From Verrucomicrobiales bacterium (GTDB lineage: Bacteria; Verrucomicrobiota; Verrucomicrobiia; Limisphaerales; UBA11320): 64,000 nucleotides of DNA. This document shows positions 1-9,131 of the stretch, one piece after another. Both the position numbers and the translations under genes were made by a program. How positions within the stretch are numbered: the first letter of the stretch is position 1; each line of letters opens with the position of its first letter. Below the pieces are notes generated by a model, which was not told the origin of the DNA, made no database searches, and was given only the letters and a program-made list of their open reading frames with translations. The stretch spans positions 62,001 to 126,000 of the forward strand of contig JAEUHE010000183.1 in assembly GCA_016793885.1 (NCBI GenBank), in the 5' to 3' direction.

Positions 1-343
1 AACGCAGCACGAGCATTTGTTCCTGCGTTTTCACAAAGGCGCCAAGCCCGGCGAAGATCGAGTAAAACACCACGCTGACTCCGAGTGCCCGCGTGCGGCC
101 AACCCGATCCCCCAGACTGCCAAGAACGATTCCCCCAACGGCCGCACCGAGCATCAGCGCTGCCGTGAATCGCGCAAACCAATCGCCGCCCAACGCCGGC
201 GTGAAGGCGTCGCCCAGCAGGCTCTGCGATACAGACAGGGAAGCCACGGGCATCAGGCCCAACTCGACGCCATCGAACAGCAGGCCGCCGATGGCCGCGA
301 ACAACACGACGAAACGCGAAGAGTTGGAAAGCGATGTGGCCAT
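1..343 (-). CDS. MFS transporter, N-terminal part (cut by window edge)
   Basis: Reading leftward from the ATG at 343, the frame stays open to the window edge (114 codons). The product begins MATSLSNSSRFVVLFAAIGG and shows two hydrophobic segments followed by the MFS loop 2-3 signature GSLGDRVGRTR at about residues 78-88. This is the N-terminal part of a major facilitator superfamily permease of the inner membrane, probably a sugar or organic-acid symporter, though substrate cannot be told. It starts 7 bp after the stop of the upstream dehydrogenase gene on the same strand, so the two are likely co-transcribed and the permease may import that enzyme's substrate (inference). Confidence 0.8.
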   Translation of the reverse strand, partial: MATSLSNSSRFVVLFAAIGGLLFDGVELGLMPVASLSVSQSLLGDAFTPALGGDWFARFTAALMLGAAVGGIVLGSLGDRVGRTRALGVSVVFYSIFAGLGAFVKTQEQMLVLR

Positions 344-349
344 GCGTGC

Positions 350-1276
350 TCAGTCCACCGCTTCGAACACACGGATGATGGCGCAGTTGTCCAACGGACC
401 GAGCCCTTTCGATTCCGCCTGCTGCAGCAACTGGGCGTGAACGTCAGTCAAAGGTATCCGTGCGTGGCTCAGCTCGGCGGCCCTCTGAATCAAACGAACG
501 TCCTTCAAATGCTGCGAAAGCCGGGCCTGCGGCTCGAAGTCGGCAGCGATCATTTTGTCGCCCTTTGTATCCATGACCCGCGAGTAGGACATGCTATCCC
601 GCAACACAACCAGGGTCTGCTCAAGATCGAGATGCAGTTTTCCCGCAAAGGCCAGTCCTTCAGCCAGGACCGCCCGGTTCAATCCTAGCACCAAATTGCT
701 CACCAATTTCAACTTGGCGGCGCTGCCCCAATCGCCAACGTGGTGGATCTTTCTCGCGAAACAAACCAGCATATCGTTGCACAACGCCGCCGCCGCCGCG
801 GTTCCGCTCGTCATAGCCAGGACCTCGCCACGCCGGACCTGGCTGCTGTTCCCGGAAATTGTGGCCTCCACATAGGCCACCCGGTGCCCGGCCAATCGGC
901 GGCCGGCCGCGGCAGCAGCCTCCGGGCGACCGGTCGTCGTATCCAAGATCACCTGTCCGGGACGAAGAAGGGGCTGCAGCTCATCGAGCACGGTTCGAAC
1001 CACCTCACTATCCGGGAGGCTGAGGATAATCCGCCGGCAGGAAGTGATTAAATCGGTGACACTCGTTGCAGCACGCCCCCCTCGAGTGACGAACGCGGCC
1101 AAACAGCCGGGGTCGATGTCAAAGCCCTGCACCGTGAATCCATGGGCCAGCAGACGTTCCCCCATCGCGCTGCCCATCAGTCCCAAACCAATCAACCCAA
1201 TGGAATCGCGTTCACCGACTTCCTTCTTAACCGCGGCAATCGACGATGTTTCTGATCCATCAGGGGAAAAGGGCAT
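350..1276 (-). CDS. NAD(P)-dependent 3-hydroxyisobutyrate dehydrogenase / 6PGDH-like oxidoreductase
   Basis: 308 residues, close to the usual length of beta-hydroxyacid dehydrogenases. The N-terminal Rossmann fold is marked by IGLIGLGLMGSAM at about residues 23-35. Family features follow: the ISGNSSQVRRGEVLAMTSG segment (where most homologues have SGG..GA..G) near residue 140, and the catalytic-lysine helix KLKLVSNLVLG near residue 190. Such enzymes oxidise short 3-hydroxy acids to semialdehydes or reduce the reverse, in the cytosol. The first about 20 residues before the Rossmann fold look non-conserved, so the true start may be slightly downstream. The exact substrate is unknown. The MFS gene follows within 7 bp. 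Confidence 0.85.
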   Translation of the reverse strand: MPFSPDGSETSSIAAVKKEVGERDSIGLIGLGLMGSAMGERLLAHGFTVQGFDIDPGCLAAFVTRGGRAATSVTDLITSCRRIILSLPDSEVVRTVLDELQPLLRPGQVILDTTTGRPEAAAAAGRRLAGHRVAYVEATISGNSSQVRRGEVLAMTSGTAAAAALCNDMLVCFARKIHHVGDWGSAAKLKLVSNLVLGLNRAVLAEGLAFAGKLHLDLEQTLVVLRDSMSYSRVMDTKGDKMIAADFEPQARLSQHLKDVRLIQRAAELSHARIPLTDVHAQLLQQAESKGLGPLDNCAIIRVFEAVD

Positions 1277-1445
1277 GCCGTGCAGCCTAGCCGTCGCATT
1301 CCGCTGTGGACATGCAAAAATGACGAAGCCAACGAGCGGATTCGCGGCGCGGGCGCGGCCCCATGGTCGTGGGCCTTCCTCTCGACCCCCCGCCCCGCTT
1401 CTACCGGGGGGCGGCGATGCGGTGAGAAAGCAGATGCAACAGGTA

Positions 1446-2561
1446 TCACGGCTGGACCCGGCCTAGCCCGAACTGATCGCCCGTGCGCACCGGCTTGCCG
1501 CCGCGGAAATGAATCTCCACGATCTTCTCGCTCATGACGGGGCGATTCTCCTCGTCAGTGAGCCGCGCCACTACCTTGCGCGTGGCGATGTCGATGATGT
1601 CGCCCGTGGACGGCCAAGCGTGACGGCCATCGAGGCGGAAGGTGACCCAGCCCGGTTCATCCCGCACGGAGAGACTGGCCACCTGCTTCGGCGGCATGAC
1701 CGTGGCGTCGAAGACATGCATCCGCTGATTGTGCGCGTCGCACACCCAGAGCTCGCGCTCGTCCGGCGTGAGGCCGACCCCATGACTCGGGCAGCCGTGT
1801 CGCTTGACTGCTCCCTTGCTGAAACCGCTGACCTCGACGCGATGCAGCCTCTTCCCGGTCCTGAGATCACCGATCTCAAAGCCGAGCAGCTCGTTCACAT
1901 TGACAAACACCAGCGATTGCGCGCCGTTGACCGTGAACGGCCGAATGGGCTGGGTGAACGGCCCGACCTCGCGGACAATCTGGCGCTTCGCTGTCGCGGC
2001 CACCCGCAGGTAAGGAGAGCGCAGACCAGCGAGGTACACCTCGTTGCCGTCCAATCCACAGATCGTGTTGTGAGCGCCTGCCTGAATCTCGATCCGGCGC
2101 AGCACATCGCCGTTCACCCCATTCACCACATTCCAGTGATCCTTCTCCAAGGAAGGCAGGTAAATCTCCTTGCCATCCGGCGTCATCGACATGCGATCGC
2201 AGCCGCCCTCGTAGTTGCGCTCCCACAGCAGTTTCTCCGTGATCAGGTCGAGGCACAGGAGCGACGTGAGCGTGCTAATGTACATGCGACCCGTGGCGGC
2301 GCTTGCACAAACGCCTTTCACGTTGCTCGGCTTGCCCGCCGCATCCAGACCGCCGGTCGCTATGCGTCTCACGAAGCGATAATCGTGCTCGATGTCGAAC
2401 ACCAACAAGCCATGCCCGCCGTACTCGAGGTAATTCCGAATACCCGGCGTGGCGACGTACAGATAATGTCCATCTGCCGGGGCGCTGAACGCAGAGGATT
2501 GAACAAAGGGCGCGCCAGCAAACGCCAGCACGGACAAGAGGTGGGTCAGCAAAGTTCTCAT
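1446..2561 (-). CDS. Secreted YncE-like beta-propeller protein
   Basis: 371 residues starting with a signal peptide (MRTLLTHLLSVLAFAGAPF, probable cleavage after SSAFSA). The mature part consists of repeated beta-propeller blades of the YncE/40-residue type, for example YLYVATPG, MYISTLTSLLCLD, RMSMTPDGKEIYLPS, LTPDERELWVCDAHNQRMHVFD. Proteins of this type are periplasmic or secreted, and many Verrucomicrobia and Planctomycetes carry them in numbers; the ligand is unknown. No catalytic residues can be assigned. It is separated from the downstream dehydrogenase gene by 169 bp, so it is probably its own transcription unit. Confidence 0.7.
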   Translation of the reverse strand: MRTLLTHLLSVLAFAGAPFVQSSAFSAPADGHYLYVATPGIRNYLEYGGHGLLVFDIEHDYRFVRRIATGGLDAAGKPSNVKGVCASAATGRMYISTLTSLLCLDLITEKLLWERNYEGGCDRMSMTPDGKEIYLPSLEKDHWNVVNGVNGDVLRRIEIQAGAHNTICGLDGNEVYLAGLRSPYLRVAATAKRQIVREVGPFTQPIRPFTVNGAQSLVFVNVNELLGFEIGDLRTGKRLHRVEVSGFSKGAVKRHGCPSHGVGLTPDERELWVCDAHNQRMHVFDATVMPPKQVASLSVRDEPGWVTFRLDGRHAWPSTGDIIDIATRKVVARLTDEENRPVMSEKIVEIHFRGGKPVRTGDQFGLGRVQP

Positions 2562-2932
2562 GACGGTATTGTGTAACTAGGTGAACGCCCCGAGGCTGAC
2601 ACAGCGGGAGACCATTGGCGAACCGAATTGCCGCAAGGTCAATCGCCCACTGCTTGGCTATTCGGAAGGAAAGTTCCCGGTAGCCCAGGAAGCCACCTCC
2701 TGTTGTCATTCCCTCCTGCGGAGCCTGGTCTGACCCGCAACCGGAATCTCCCTCCGGGGGGCGGGAAGCTGCCCTTCCTTTCTGGAGTGCTTGTCGAAAT
2801 TAATCACAGTTACCCTTCAGAGAATCAAGAATCAGCCGATGATCAGGAATAACTCTAAGCTCTTGATGGAATGCCTGAGGCAGACCAACGCAGCAACCTG
2901 ACACAGTTAGCACCGCGATACGATTCAAGCCT
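2562..2932. other. Intergenic region without recognisable gene
   Basis: 371 bp between two divergently oriented genes (the leftward beta-propeller gene and the rightward membrane protein gene). It should hold both promoters. No convincing ORF, RNA gene or strong hairpin is visible. Confidence 0.5.
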
Positions 2933-4030
2933 ATGCGCGACCCCGTTTCTCAAGATCCTAAACCTCAACCCAAATTATCCAGCCTCATCCGATGGATTTC
3001 CAGAGTCATCTGCAAGAACCCTACAACCACCAGCGTGGCTGCGTTCGCTCTCGTTTTGCTCCTCTGCTTCGCGCGTTGGCATCAGTCCTATGTAGGACCT
3101 ACCATTCTGGATAGCCGCGGACTTGTTCAGAAACTGAACTTCTCCTTCTCTACTGTGGAACTAGGGTTGCTCCTTATCGGATTGACTCCCGAGGTGCTAC
3201 GATGCTCGCTCGGCCTCATCTGGATCATTGCCTTACTATCCAAAGCCAAGTCCTTAATCATACTGCTATTGGAGTGGGGGGAGTGTAATCTTCTCCTTAA
3301 ACGAGAACGCGAATTCAACTTCAGGAGAGATCAAAGAATCTTCGCGGGCAAGCCGATGGGGCACCTTTCGCTGGGTAGTTACGCATTGTGGGCGTTCTTA
3401 CGATTGTCGATCGGCCTCTATTTGGCCTCGGAATGCGCGGCCGCCGCAGGCCGTAACGAGAGGCTCACTTACCCGACGATCTTCTGCTTCTATTTTGCCC
3501 TTCTCTTGATCCACCTTTCCCTAAGCCGGATAGGTGATGTTTTATTTATTGTCTACTGTGACGATTTCACCGGTTACCAGATTCTAGAACCGGTTCGCAT
3601 CCTCACCGAACGTCACTTCAAGGCTCGAGAGGCGAAGGAAGCCGAGCGACGCCGCAGCCTCCCGCTGTGGTGTGGACCGACGCTGTTCATGGGCTGTGCG
3701 AGTGCAGGGATAGTTGGATATTTTTGGCTATCAGAATGGCAAAGAATATCTCTCCTCCAGGGCTGGGTGATAGGTTTCCTCGCCTGGGCTGCGCCGATGT
3801 ATCTGACCCAGCTCAAACCCCGGGGTTGGCGAGCGTGGTCGTTTTCAAGCGTTGGAGCCGTCGTTGCCTATCTCCTGGCGGTGCTGATGGTCTGGCAGCC
3901 CTTAGCACCATTCCTCGGCTTGGGGGCCGTCTGGGGTATTGCGACCGGCTGGGGGGTGCTGAAGATCCACCAGTCCTCATGCGCCACTAGTTCTGGTGAT
4001 AACTGTTGCACAAGATCAGATGACAGATAG
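2933..4030 (+). CDS. Multi-pass membrane protein of unknown function
   Basis: 365 residues with about eight hydrophobic segments: residues 35-50 (VAAFALVLLLCFARW), 75-110 (two helices, VELGLLLIGLTPEVL and LIWIIALLSK), 145-160, 180-200 (FCFYFALLLIHLSL), and from 250 on (LFMGCASAGIVGYFWL, WVIGFLAWAAPMYL, VGAVVAYLLAVLMVWQPL, FLGLGAVWGIATGWG). A charged cytoplasmic stretch (TERHFKAREAKEAERRRSL) lies near residue 230. I do not recognise the family. No clear Shine-Dalgarno sequence precedes the ATG, so the start is provisional. It lies alone between two leftward genes. Confidence 0.6.
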   Translation: MRDPVSQDPKPQPKLSSLIRWISRVICKNPTTTSVAAFALVLLLCFARWHQSYVGPTILDSRGLVQKLNFSFSTVELGLLLIGLTPEVLRCSLGLIWIIALLSKAKSLIILLLEWGECNLLLKREREFNFRRDQRIFAGKPMGHLSLGSYALWAFLRLSIGLYLASECAAAAGRNERLTYPTIFCFYFALLLIHLSLSRIGDVLFIVYCDDFTGYQILEPVRILTERHFKAREAKEAERRRSLPLWCGPTLFMGCASAGIVGYFWLSEWQRISLLQGWVIGFLAWAAPMYLTQLKPRGWRAWSFSSVGAVVAYLLAVLMVWQPLAPFLGLGAVWGIATGWGVLKIHQSSCATSSGDNCCTRSDDR

Positions 4031-4260
4031 CGGGTATTCAAAATGTTGCGTTAGGCAGTTTTGACCCGACCGAACTTCGTTCCGTTTAAGGCCCGTCCCA
4101 AAGATGGGACAATGTCTCCGGCTCGTTGGACTTCCACCCCTCCAATTTCCGGGACGAGGCACACCCAACTTCCACTCCAAGGTCGATTGCCGCTATGAAG
4201 TCCCACTGAGTCCTTAAAAACTTTAAGCCGGAGCACGGAACTGACGAGGTTTGAGCATCC

Positions 4261-5748
4261 CTACTCGGAAACCATACGATAGAAATCAAGAGGAAGGGCC
4301 GGGGGAACGGGCCACGGAGAGGTGGCTCCCGGGACATCTGCCCAGATAGGCGAGTTCAGGGTCGGCGTACGTTGCAAACGAAACCCGGAGGGCCAAGTCA
4401 GGGTGAGAGAACGAGCCTGGGCGGTGAATCCCAACTTGATCTGCCCTCCTTGGACTTTGACGACGCCGTGGTCCAAAGAGAACTGAGCGCCAGTGAATCC
4501 AATCAGCGTTCCCATGAGGTAGGCTGAACCGTCCGGTCCCATCCGAATGTTCTCGGTGACGACGGTGGCGTCGGTGCGGTTGAGCGCGGGATCTTTGTAG
4601 CTGCGGTCGCGGGATCCGTCAGGACGCAGCCGGACCATGAAGTCGGGAAGCGCCACACCAAACATTACCAAACTTCCATCAGGCTCCACTCCTACGTAGG
4701 GTGATCCGAGGTTAGGGATGGCCGGGATGAATCCTGTGTCGATGTCACCATCCAGTCGAATTCGGCGCAACGGCCCGGGTACCGATGCGCCGCGATAGGC
4801 AAACGCTCCGCTGATGTAAAGTTCGCCCTGGGGGCTCACTCGCGCGAAGGGCTCCCGAATCTGAGACACCTCGGCGCGCCCGCCATCCGCAAAGGAGCCA
4901 TCGAGCCGGCCGGATTCATGCAGGCGGAAAATTTCATACCCGCTATACCCGACCGGTGCATTGGAACGGCCGGCGTTCACAAAGGCGTAGACCGTATTCG
5001 TTGGCCCGCTGACCATGTGAGTGACGAACGCGGCGTATAATCCAAGTTCGGCCAACGTCGGGGGAACAAAGCTTCCGACGCGTCCGCCGCTTGAATCCAC
5101 CTCAGCGATGGGCAACCGCCCCGGGGTGCCGTTGGTTGGGTTGGGGTCCAGACTTTGGTTCCCATAAATGAACACGCGACCGCTGAAGGAGCTCATCGCG
5201 CCGCGTGGCTCCATTCCCGCCAGCTTAGGGTCGGCCGTCCCTGCCACCTGTCCATGCGTCGTCAGGGTGACGAAGCCGGTGGATCGTTGGAAGTTGACGT
5301 CATTGAACTCACCCACGACCGCGACCCGACCATCCCGAAAAAGGGCCATCCCCGTCGCAGTGCCGCGATTGGTGGAGCCAGGAACTATCGTAATATTGGT
5401 TACGATAGAAATGTTGGTGAGAAACCTCGACTCGATCACCGATCGAAACGTCACTGGCGAAAACGCCGGGTCAAGACTGCCGTTGGGCAGCAAGTGAGTC
5501 ACCGTCGCGTGGCCGCCTGCGCCGTAGTTGATAAAGGTGCCGCCCGCAAAAAGACTACCATCATCCGCGATCGCCAGCGAGGTGGGGAATGTATCCGAAC
5601 CCGCAATGGTGACAAAGTTCGTGTCCCTCGCTCCTGGAATTTGGGCGAATCCGGTTATCACCCCCAGGCAAAGCCACCAGACATAAAGGTGGAAAACTCG
5701 AGCGAAACCTCCAACTTGAACATTCTCATTCACAGCGGAACCAGACAC
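4261..5748 (-). CDS. Secreted delta-60 repeat beta-propeller protein
   Basis: 495 residues. A hydrophobic segment near residues 18-35 (FHLYVWWLCLGVITGFAQ) is a probable signal sequence, giving a secreted or surface product. The body repeats the delta-60 pattern: LAIADDGSLFAGGTF followed by HLLPNGSLDPAFSP, later IFRLHESGRLDGSFADGG, VSPQGELYISGAF, RIRLDGDIDTGFIPA and VRLRPDGSRDRSYKDP. The C-terminal about 50 residues (LTLTWPSGFRLQRTPTLN, ending FYRMVSE) match a short terminal domain common on secreted verrucomicrobial proteins. Function unknown. The first methionine is used, but a start nearer the hydrophobic stretch is possible. Confidence 0.75.
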   Translation of the reverse strand: MSGSAVNENVQVGGFARVFHLYVWWLCLGVITGFAQIPGARDTNFVTIAGSDTFPTSLAIADDGSLFAGGTFINYGAGGHATVTHLLPNGSLDPAFSPVTFRSVIESRFLTNISIVTNITIVPGSTNRGTATGMALFRDGRVAVVGEFNDVNFQRSTGFVTLTTHGQVAGTADPKLAGMEPRGAMSSFSGRVFIYGNQSLDPNPTNGTPGRLPIAEVDSSGGRVGSFVPPTLAELGLYAAFVTHMVSGPTNTVYAFVNAGRSNAPVGYSGYEIFRLHESGRLDGSFADGGRAEVSQIREPFARVSPQGELYISGAFAYRGASVPGPLRRIRLDGDIDTGFIPAIPNLGSPYVGVEPDGSLVMFGVALPDFMVRLRPDGSRDRSYKDPALNRTDATVVTENIRMGPDGSAYLMGTLIGFTGAQFSLDHGVVKVQGGQIKLGFTAQARSLTLTWPSGFRLQRTPTLNSPIWADVPGATSPWPVPPALPLDFYRMVSE

Positions 5749-5905
5749 TATTTGTCCCCAAGTTGGCAGTCAAGATGGTAGGATTGCGGGTTGAGCGACA
5801 GGGGCTTTGAGCTCACTCAGAGAGTTAATCTCACCCACCTGTAGTTACGCCCGAAAAATTCCTCTGCTAAACTTTGCATTTGCCATCGTTGCGGTCTGCC
5901 CTTAC

Positions 5906-5925
5906 ATTCAACCATATGGTTGAAT
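5906..5925. promoter_or_regulatory. Perfect 20-bp palindrome over the ArsR start codon, probable operator
   Basis: ATTCAACCATATGGTTGAAT equals its own reverse complement and contains the ATG at 5916. Small ArsR/SmtB repressors bind short dyads, and autoregulation through a site over their own start is common in this regulator group. Binding is inferred. Confidence 0.65.
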
Positions 5926-6275
5926 TTGATTCACACCTTTTGGATCGAACCTTTGGAGCGCTGTCGGATCCGACTCGGCGGCGCATCCTAGAGCAATTGG
6001 CGAAAGGGGACGAATGCGTTACGGATCTGGCCCGCCCCCATGCGATGTCGCTCGCAGCAGTTTCGAAACATCTGATGGTTCTAGAAAAAGCTGGCCTGAT
6101 TGAGAGGCGGCGCGAGGGGCGCGTCCATTCGCTGGCGTTGCAGCCCAAGCCGATGCAGGAAGCACAGGCCTGGATCAACCGATACCGAAAGTTTTGGGAA
6201 GGGAATTTGGATCAATTCGAGCACTACTTAGACAAACTACAAAAGCAGCAAAAGAACCATGACAACGGCCAATAA
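5916..6275 (+). CDS. ArsR-family winged-helix transcriptional regulator
   Basis: 119 residues from the ATG at 5916 (MVEFDSHLLDRTFGALSDPT). Upstream in-frame codons from 5874 lack conserved sequence, so this start is chosen. The fold is the ArsR winged helix: ALSDPTRRRILEQLAKGDECVTDL, then the recognition helix LAAVSKHLMVLEKAGLIERRREGR, a basic wing, and a C-terminal dimerisation helix (WINRYRKFWEGNLDQFEHYL). No metal-binding ELCVCDL motif is present, so this is the metal-independent subgroup that pairs with AHSA1-type proteins. The downstream gene overlaps by 17 bp, indicating translational coupling. Likely autoregulated through the palindrome at its start. Confidence 0.88.
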   Translation: MVEFDSHLLDRTFGALSDPTRRRILEQLAKGDECVTDLARPHAMSLAAVSKHLMVLEKAGLIERRREGRVHSLALQPKPMQEAQAWINRYRKFWEGNLDQFEHYLDKLQKQQKNHDNGQ

Positions 6276-6747
6276 CGAAGTGGAGAAGCCAGATAACGCG
6301 ACGCTAGTCCTGAGGCGGATGTTGAACGTATCGCCCGAACTTGCGTTCCGCGCATGGACAACACCAGAGCACATCCAGCAATGGATGCGCCCGGAACCTG
6401 GAATGGTGGTTCCATCGGCCTTCATGAACTTGAGAGTGGGCGGGAAGTTTCGCATCCAGATGCAGAATCCAGAGGGCGAGTTCTTCACCGCGGCTGGAGA
6501 ACTCAGGGAAGTTAAGGTTCCGGAGAAGATCGTCTACACATGGGATTGGGAGAAGGACGGTAGCGGTACTGAATTTGGCGAGGTCGAAGGGAAGCCATCC
6601 CTGATTACCGTTGAGTTTCTGAAGCGTGGTGAACGCACCGAGTTTGTGATGACGCACACGCGATTTGCCACCGTGGAGAGCCGGGATAACCATGCCCGCG
6701 GTTGGAGCCGAGCGGTGGACCACTTCGCAGAGTTTACCGAGCGTTAA
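6259..6747 (+). CDS. SRPBCC / AHSA1-domain protein
   Basis: 162 residues with the START-like helix-grip fold of the AHSA1 family: LVLRRMLNVSPELAFRAWTTPEHIQQWM at the N-terminus, GGKFRIQM and FLKRGERTEFVMTHTRF in the sheet, and a C-terminal helix GWSRAVDHFAEF. Such proteins bind hydrophobic ligands in a deep cavity, and the ArsR-AHSA1 gene pair is a widespread two-gene unit. The ligand is unknown. It overlaps the ArsR gene by 17 bp and should be co-regulated with it. Confidence 0.88.
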   Translation: MTTANNEVEKPDNATLVLRRMLNVSPELAFRAWTTPEHIQQWMRPEPGMVVPSAFMNLRVGGKFRIQMQNPEGEFFTAAGELREVKVPEKIVYTWDWEKDGSGTEFGEVEGKPSLITVEFLKRGERTEFVMTHTRFATVESRDNHARGWSRAVDHFAEFTER

Positions 6748-6801
6748 ACCCTTTACCGAAGCACGCCACTTTGTAGAGAGCGACTTACACTCAATAAAAC
6801 T

Positions 6802-7233
6802 ATGACCCAGATAGCCCTACCCTTCTCAGGCGGATGCGCCTGCGGCGCGATACGGTATGAATGCACCGCAGAGCCACTCGTCATGCTCAACTGTCACTGT
6901 CGCGATTGCCAACGATCGAGCGGAGGACCGTTCTCATCGCTCGTCGTTGTGTCCACTGAAGCCTTCAAGCTCTTGAAAGGCTCACCCCGTGTTCATGCAA
7001 CACCGAGCGAGATGGGCGGCATGACCCATCGCGGGTTCTGTCCCGATTGCGGCTCGCCGATTAATGTCCAACCTCAAGCGGCCACACACATTGTCGCCAT
7101 CCGAACGGCGAGCCTGGATGATCCGAGTTGGTTTCACCCACAGCTGGAGGTATGGACCTCCGACGCGCACCCTTGGGATAAGATGAACCCCGGACTACCC
7201 CGGTTTGAAAAGTACCCGCCACCTGGACGTTAG
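6802..7233 (+). CDS. GFA / CENP-V domain zinc protein
   Basis: 143 residues with the three cysteine clusters of the GFA fold: GGCACGAIRYEC near residue 10, LNCHCRDCQRSSGGPFSSLV near residue 30, and FCPDCGSPI near residue 80. These coordinate two zinc ions in family members. The family is named after glutathione-dependent formaldehyde-activating enzyme, but most members have no proven reaction, so no substrate is assigned. The C-terminal WFHPQLEVWTSDAHPWDKM segment is also typical. It follows the AHSA1 gene by 54 bp on the same strand and may belong to that operon. Confidence 0.85.
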   Translation: MTQIALPFSGGCACGAIRYECTAEPLVMLNCHCRDCQRSSGGPFSSLVVVSTEAFKLLKGSPRVHATPSEMGGMTHRGFCPDCGSPINVQPQAATHIVAIRTASLDDPSWFHPQLEVWTSDAHPWDKMNPGLPRFEKYPPPGR

Positions 7234-7630
7234 GTCGATTGCCAGTTGAACAGTCACGCACGGGACAGTCACTCGCCAAATCCGGTTACCCTTTTATCCG
7301 ATCCGCCGGATCAAACACATCTGAACTCAACTGCATGCCCGCTCCAAGCATGGCAGATGCCATGCCGATCCGATGTCCAGGAATATTCACCCCTCGAATT
7401 CCGTTGAAGAATTCTTCGACAACCTCCTACCGGACAACCGCCAGATCCGCGAGAGGATTCAACAACGATTCTGTACGCCCAGCGTAGGAGCGTTCGACCT
7501 ATTGCAAGAGATCGGCGCTCGCAGCTCAAGTCGCCACAGAAGCCGTCGATGGTCCTTCATGAAGGCTAATTCCTCGTTAGGTTCTGCGTCATCGCCATCA
7601 CGGCATCGTTCTCCGCTCGGTCCACGCCGA
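7234..7630. other. Intergenic / uncertain 5' region before the TPR gene
   Basis: The TPR reading frame is open from an ATG at 7373, but residues before 7631 are serine/arginine-rich and show no conserved pattern. I see no separate gene here. It may be leader, or the N-terminus of the TPR protein. Confidence 0.4.
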
Positions 7631-8599
7631 ATGACTTGCCTCGTTTATCTGGTAGGCACTCTGATCCTCCAAAGCGCCGAGCCAAGCGCGTTCGAGAAGC
7701 GAATCCTGGCGCTCGTGGATCGCCAAAACTTCGGCCAGGCAGTGACCCTGCTCGAGCGGGAGATCGAGTTGGAGAAGGAGCCGAACGTGGCGCTACGCTA
7801 CCATGGCTTCCTCGGGGACATCTATTCCGCGATGTACGAAATCGACAAGGCCGTCACCCACTACGATGTCATCCTGAAAACGAATCCGCAGGACCCCAGC
7901 CTGTACTTTCGTAAAGCGCGGATTGTGGGAGCGAAGCTTGACCGACGAGAGGAGGCTCTGGGCTTGATCGACACCGCCATCGCGAAGGGGCTTCAAGACA
8001 CCGAGGCCTACGCTATGCAGGGATTCCTCCGGCGATTGGCCTACGAAGCGGCTCAGGATCCCAAGGAAAGGGCAACTCAGTTGAAGCTGTGCCTGGGAAG
8101 CTACGGGAAGGCGGTGGAGTTGGATCCCAGGAACATCGCGGCGTGGGGCAACTCAGCCGACCTCATGTTCAACGCCGGCCTGTATCCGGAGGCCGAGGCC
8201 GCGTATCGGAAGGTGCTGGCACTGGCTCCGCAGTCCCTCAAGGCATCCACCCAACTGGCCCATGCTCAGATTCGCCAAGGGCAGGTCGAGTCAGGACTCA
8301 AAAGACTCCGACAAGCCGAACAGGAATTCGATCGCATGGCGGCGCCGAAGGGTCCGCCGATGGTCATTGCTCAATGGCTTGTGGAACGGGCGAGTGTCCA
8401 GTTCTGGATGTTGGAGGCGCTCATCACAATGAAGCGGGACCAGGAGTTAAAGGCCGTCGCGGAGAAACTGTTGAAGATGATGGAGCCACCCCCAGGCTTC
8501 GACCAGGAGGTGGAAAGTTTCGGGAAATGGCGGTCCTTCGCCAATGCCACCCTGGCTCAACTCGATCAGAAACCCATCCAGCCCGGCCCATCGCGATAA
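7631..8599 (+). CDS. TPR-repeat protein, probably exported
   Basis: From the ATG at 7631 the product is about 322 residues and begins with a short hydrophobic leader (MTCLVYLVGTLILQSAEPSA). Earlier in-frame ATGs at 7373 and 7559 exist, but neither is followed by a signal-like or conserved sequence. Tetratricopeptide units follow: QAVTLLEREIELEKEPNVAL, HYDVILKTNPQDPSLYFRKA, ALGLIDTAIAKGLQDTEAY, GKAVELDPRNIAAWGNSADL and AEAAYRKVLALAPQSLKAS. TPR arrays bind protein partners; no enzymatic motif is visible. It is the last chromosomal gene before the integrated element. Confidence 0.7.
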   Translation: MTCLVYLVGTLILQSAEPSAFEKRILALVDRQNFGQAVTLLEREIELEKEPNVALRYHGFLGDIYSAMYEIDKAVTHYDVILKTNPQDPSLYFRKARIVGAKLDRREEALGLIDTAIAKGLQDTEAYAMQGFLRRLAYEAAQDPKERATQLKLCLGSYGKAVELDPRNIAAWGNSADLMFNAGLYPEAEAAYRKVLALAPQSLKASTQLAHAQIRQGQVESGLKRLRQAEQEFDRMAAPKGPPMVIAQWLVERASVQFWMLEALITMKRDQELKAVAEKLLKMMEPPPGFDQEVESFGKWRSFANATLAQLDQKPIQPGPSR

Positions 8600-9131
8600 C
8601 CCGACCCCAGGCACCTCCCACCAACCGGAGCCTGAATCCGTGTCCTTTCCTCGCGCACTCGGAGTCTCCCCGAAGCCCAGCATGGAAGCACCGCCCCTCC
8701 AGGAGACGCCGATCCACTATCACCCACCCCTCCCTACGACCAATCTCATGAACGTACGTTCGGGCACTTGGTCCGGCTCGACTACCAACTGGCTGAACGT
8801 ACGTTCGCGGAATTGGTCATGCGCGGGCCGCCGCTTAGGGCGGCTCCTCCGGCCATCACTACCAAGTCAGGTCAGGCTCCACGTTGGCACGCTTCCAGAA
8901 ATGGGCGATGTACGTCGTCCGCAGCCGTCAGCTTTCCCTGCCGGCGGAGGGATCCCTCCAATCTAATGGACGGGCACCTTCACATCCAGACCCAGGGGCT
9001 TCGACATCGTCAGTCTCGATCGGAACGCGGAGTCGCACCGAGACTTGTCTAGGCGGGAGCGAAAGAGTTGCAGAAGGTGGGCTTTTGAAGGAATCCCCGA
9101 GCAAATACTCCGCCAGGTTACGGAGAACAAG
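8600..9131. other. Intergenic region with two GAACGTACGTTC palindromes
   Basis: About 530 bp without a supportable gene. It holds two copies of the 12-bp palindrome GAACGTACGTTC (8753-8764 and about 8796-8807), each followed by similar sequence (GGGCACTTGGTCCG versus GCGGAATTGGTCAT). It ends at the left attachment repeat of the integrated element. Confidence 0.5.

Noticed and set aside
1509-2576. 355-residue rightward frame near the left end
   Set aside because: Antisense shadow of the beta-propeller gene, caused by high GC at third positions.
8753-8807. Calling the two palindromes SOS boxes
   Set aside because: The resemblance to Gram-positive LexA sites is only in form, and no SOS gene follows; reported as an unexplained motif instead.
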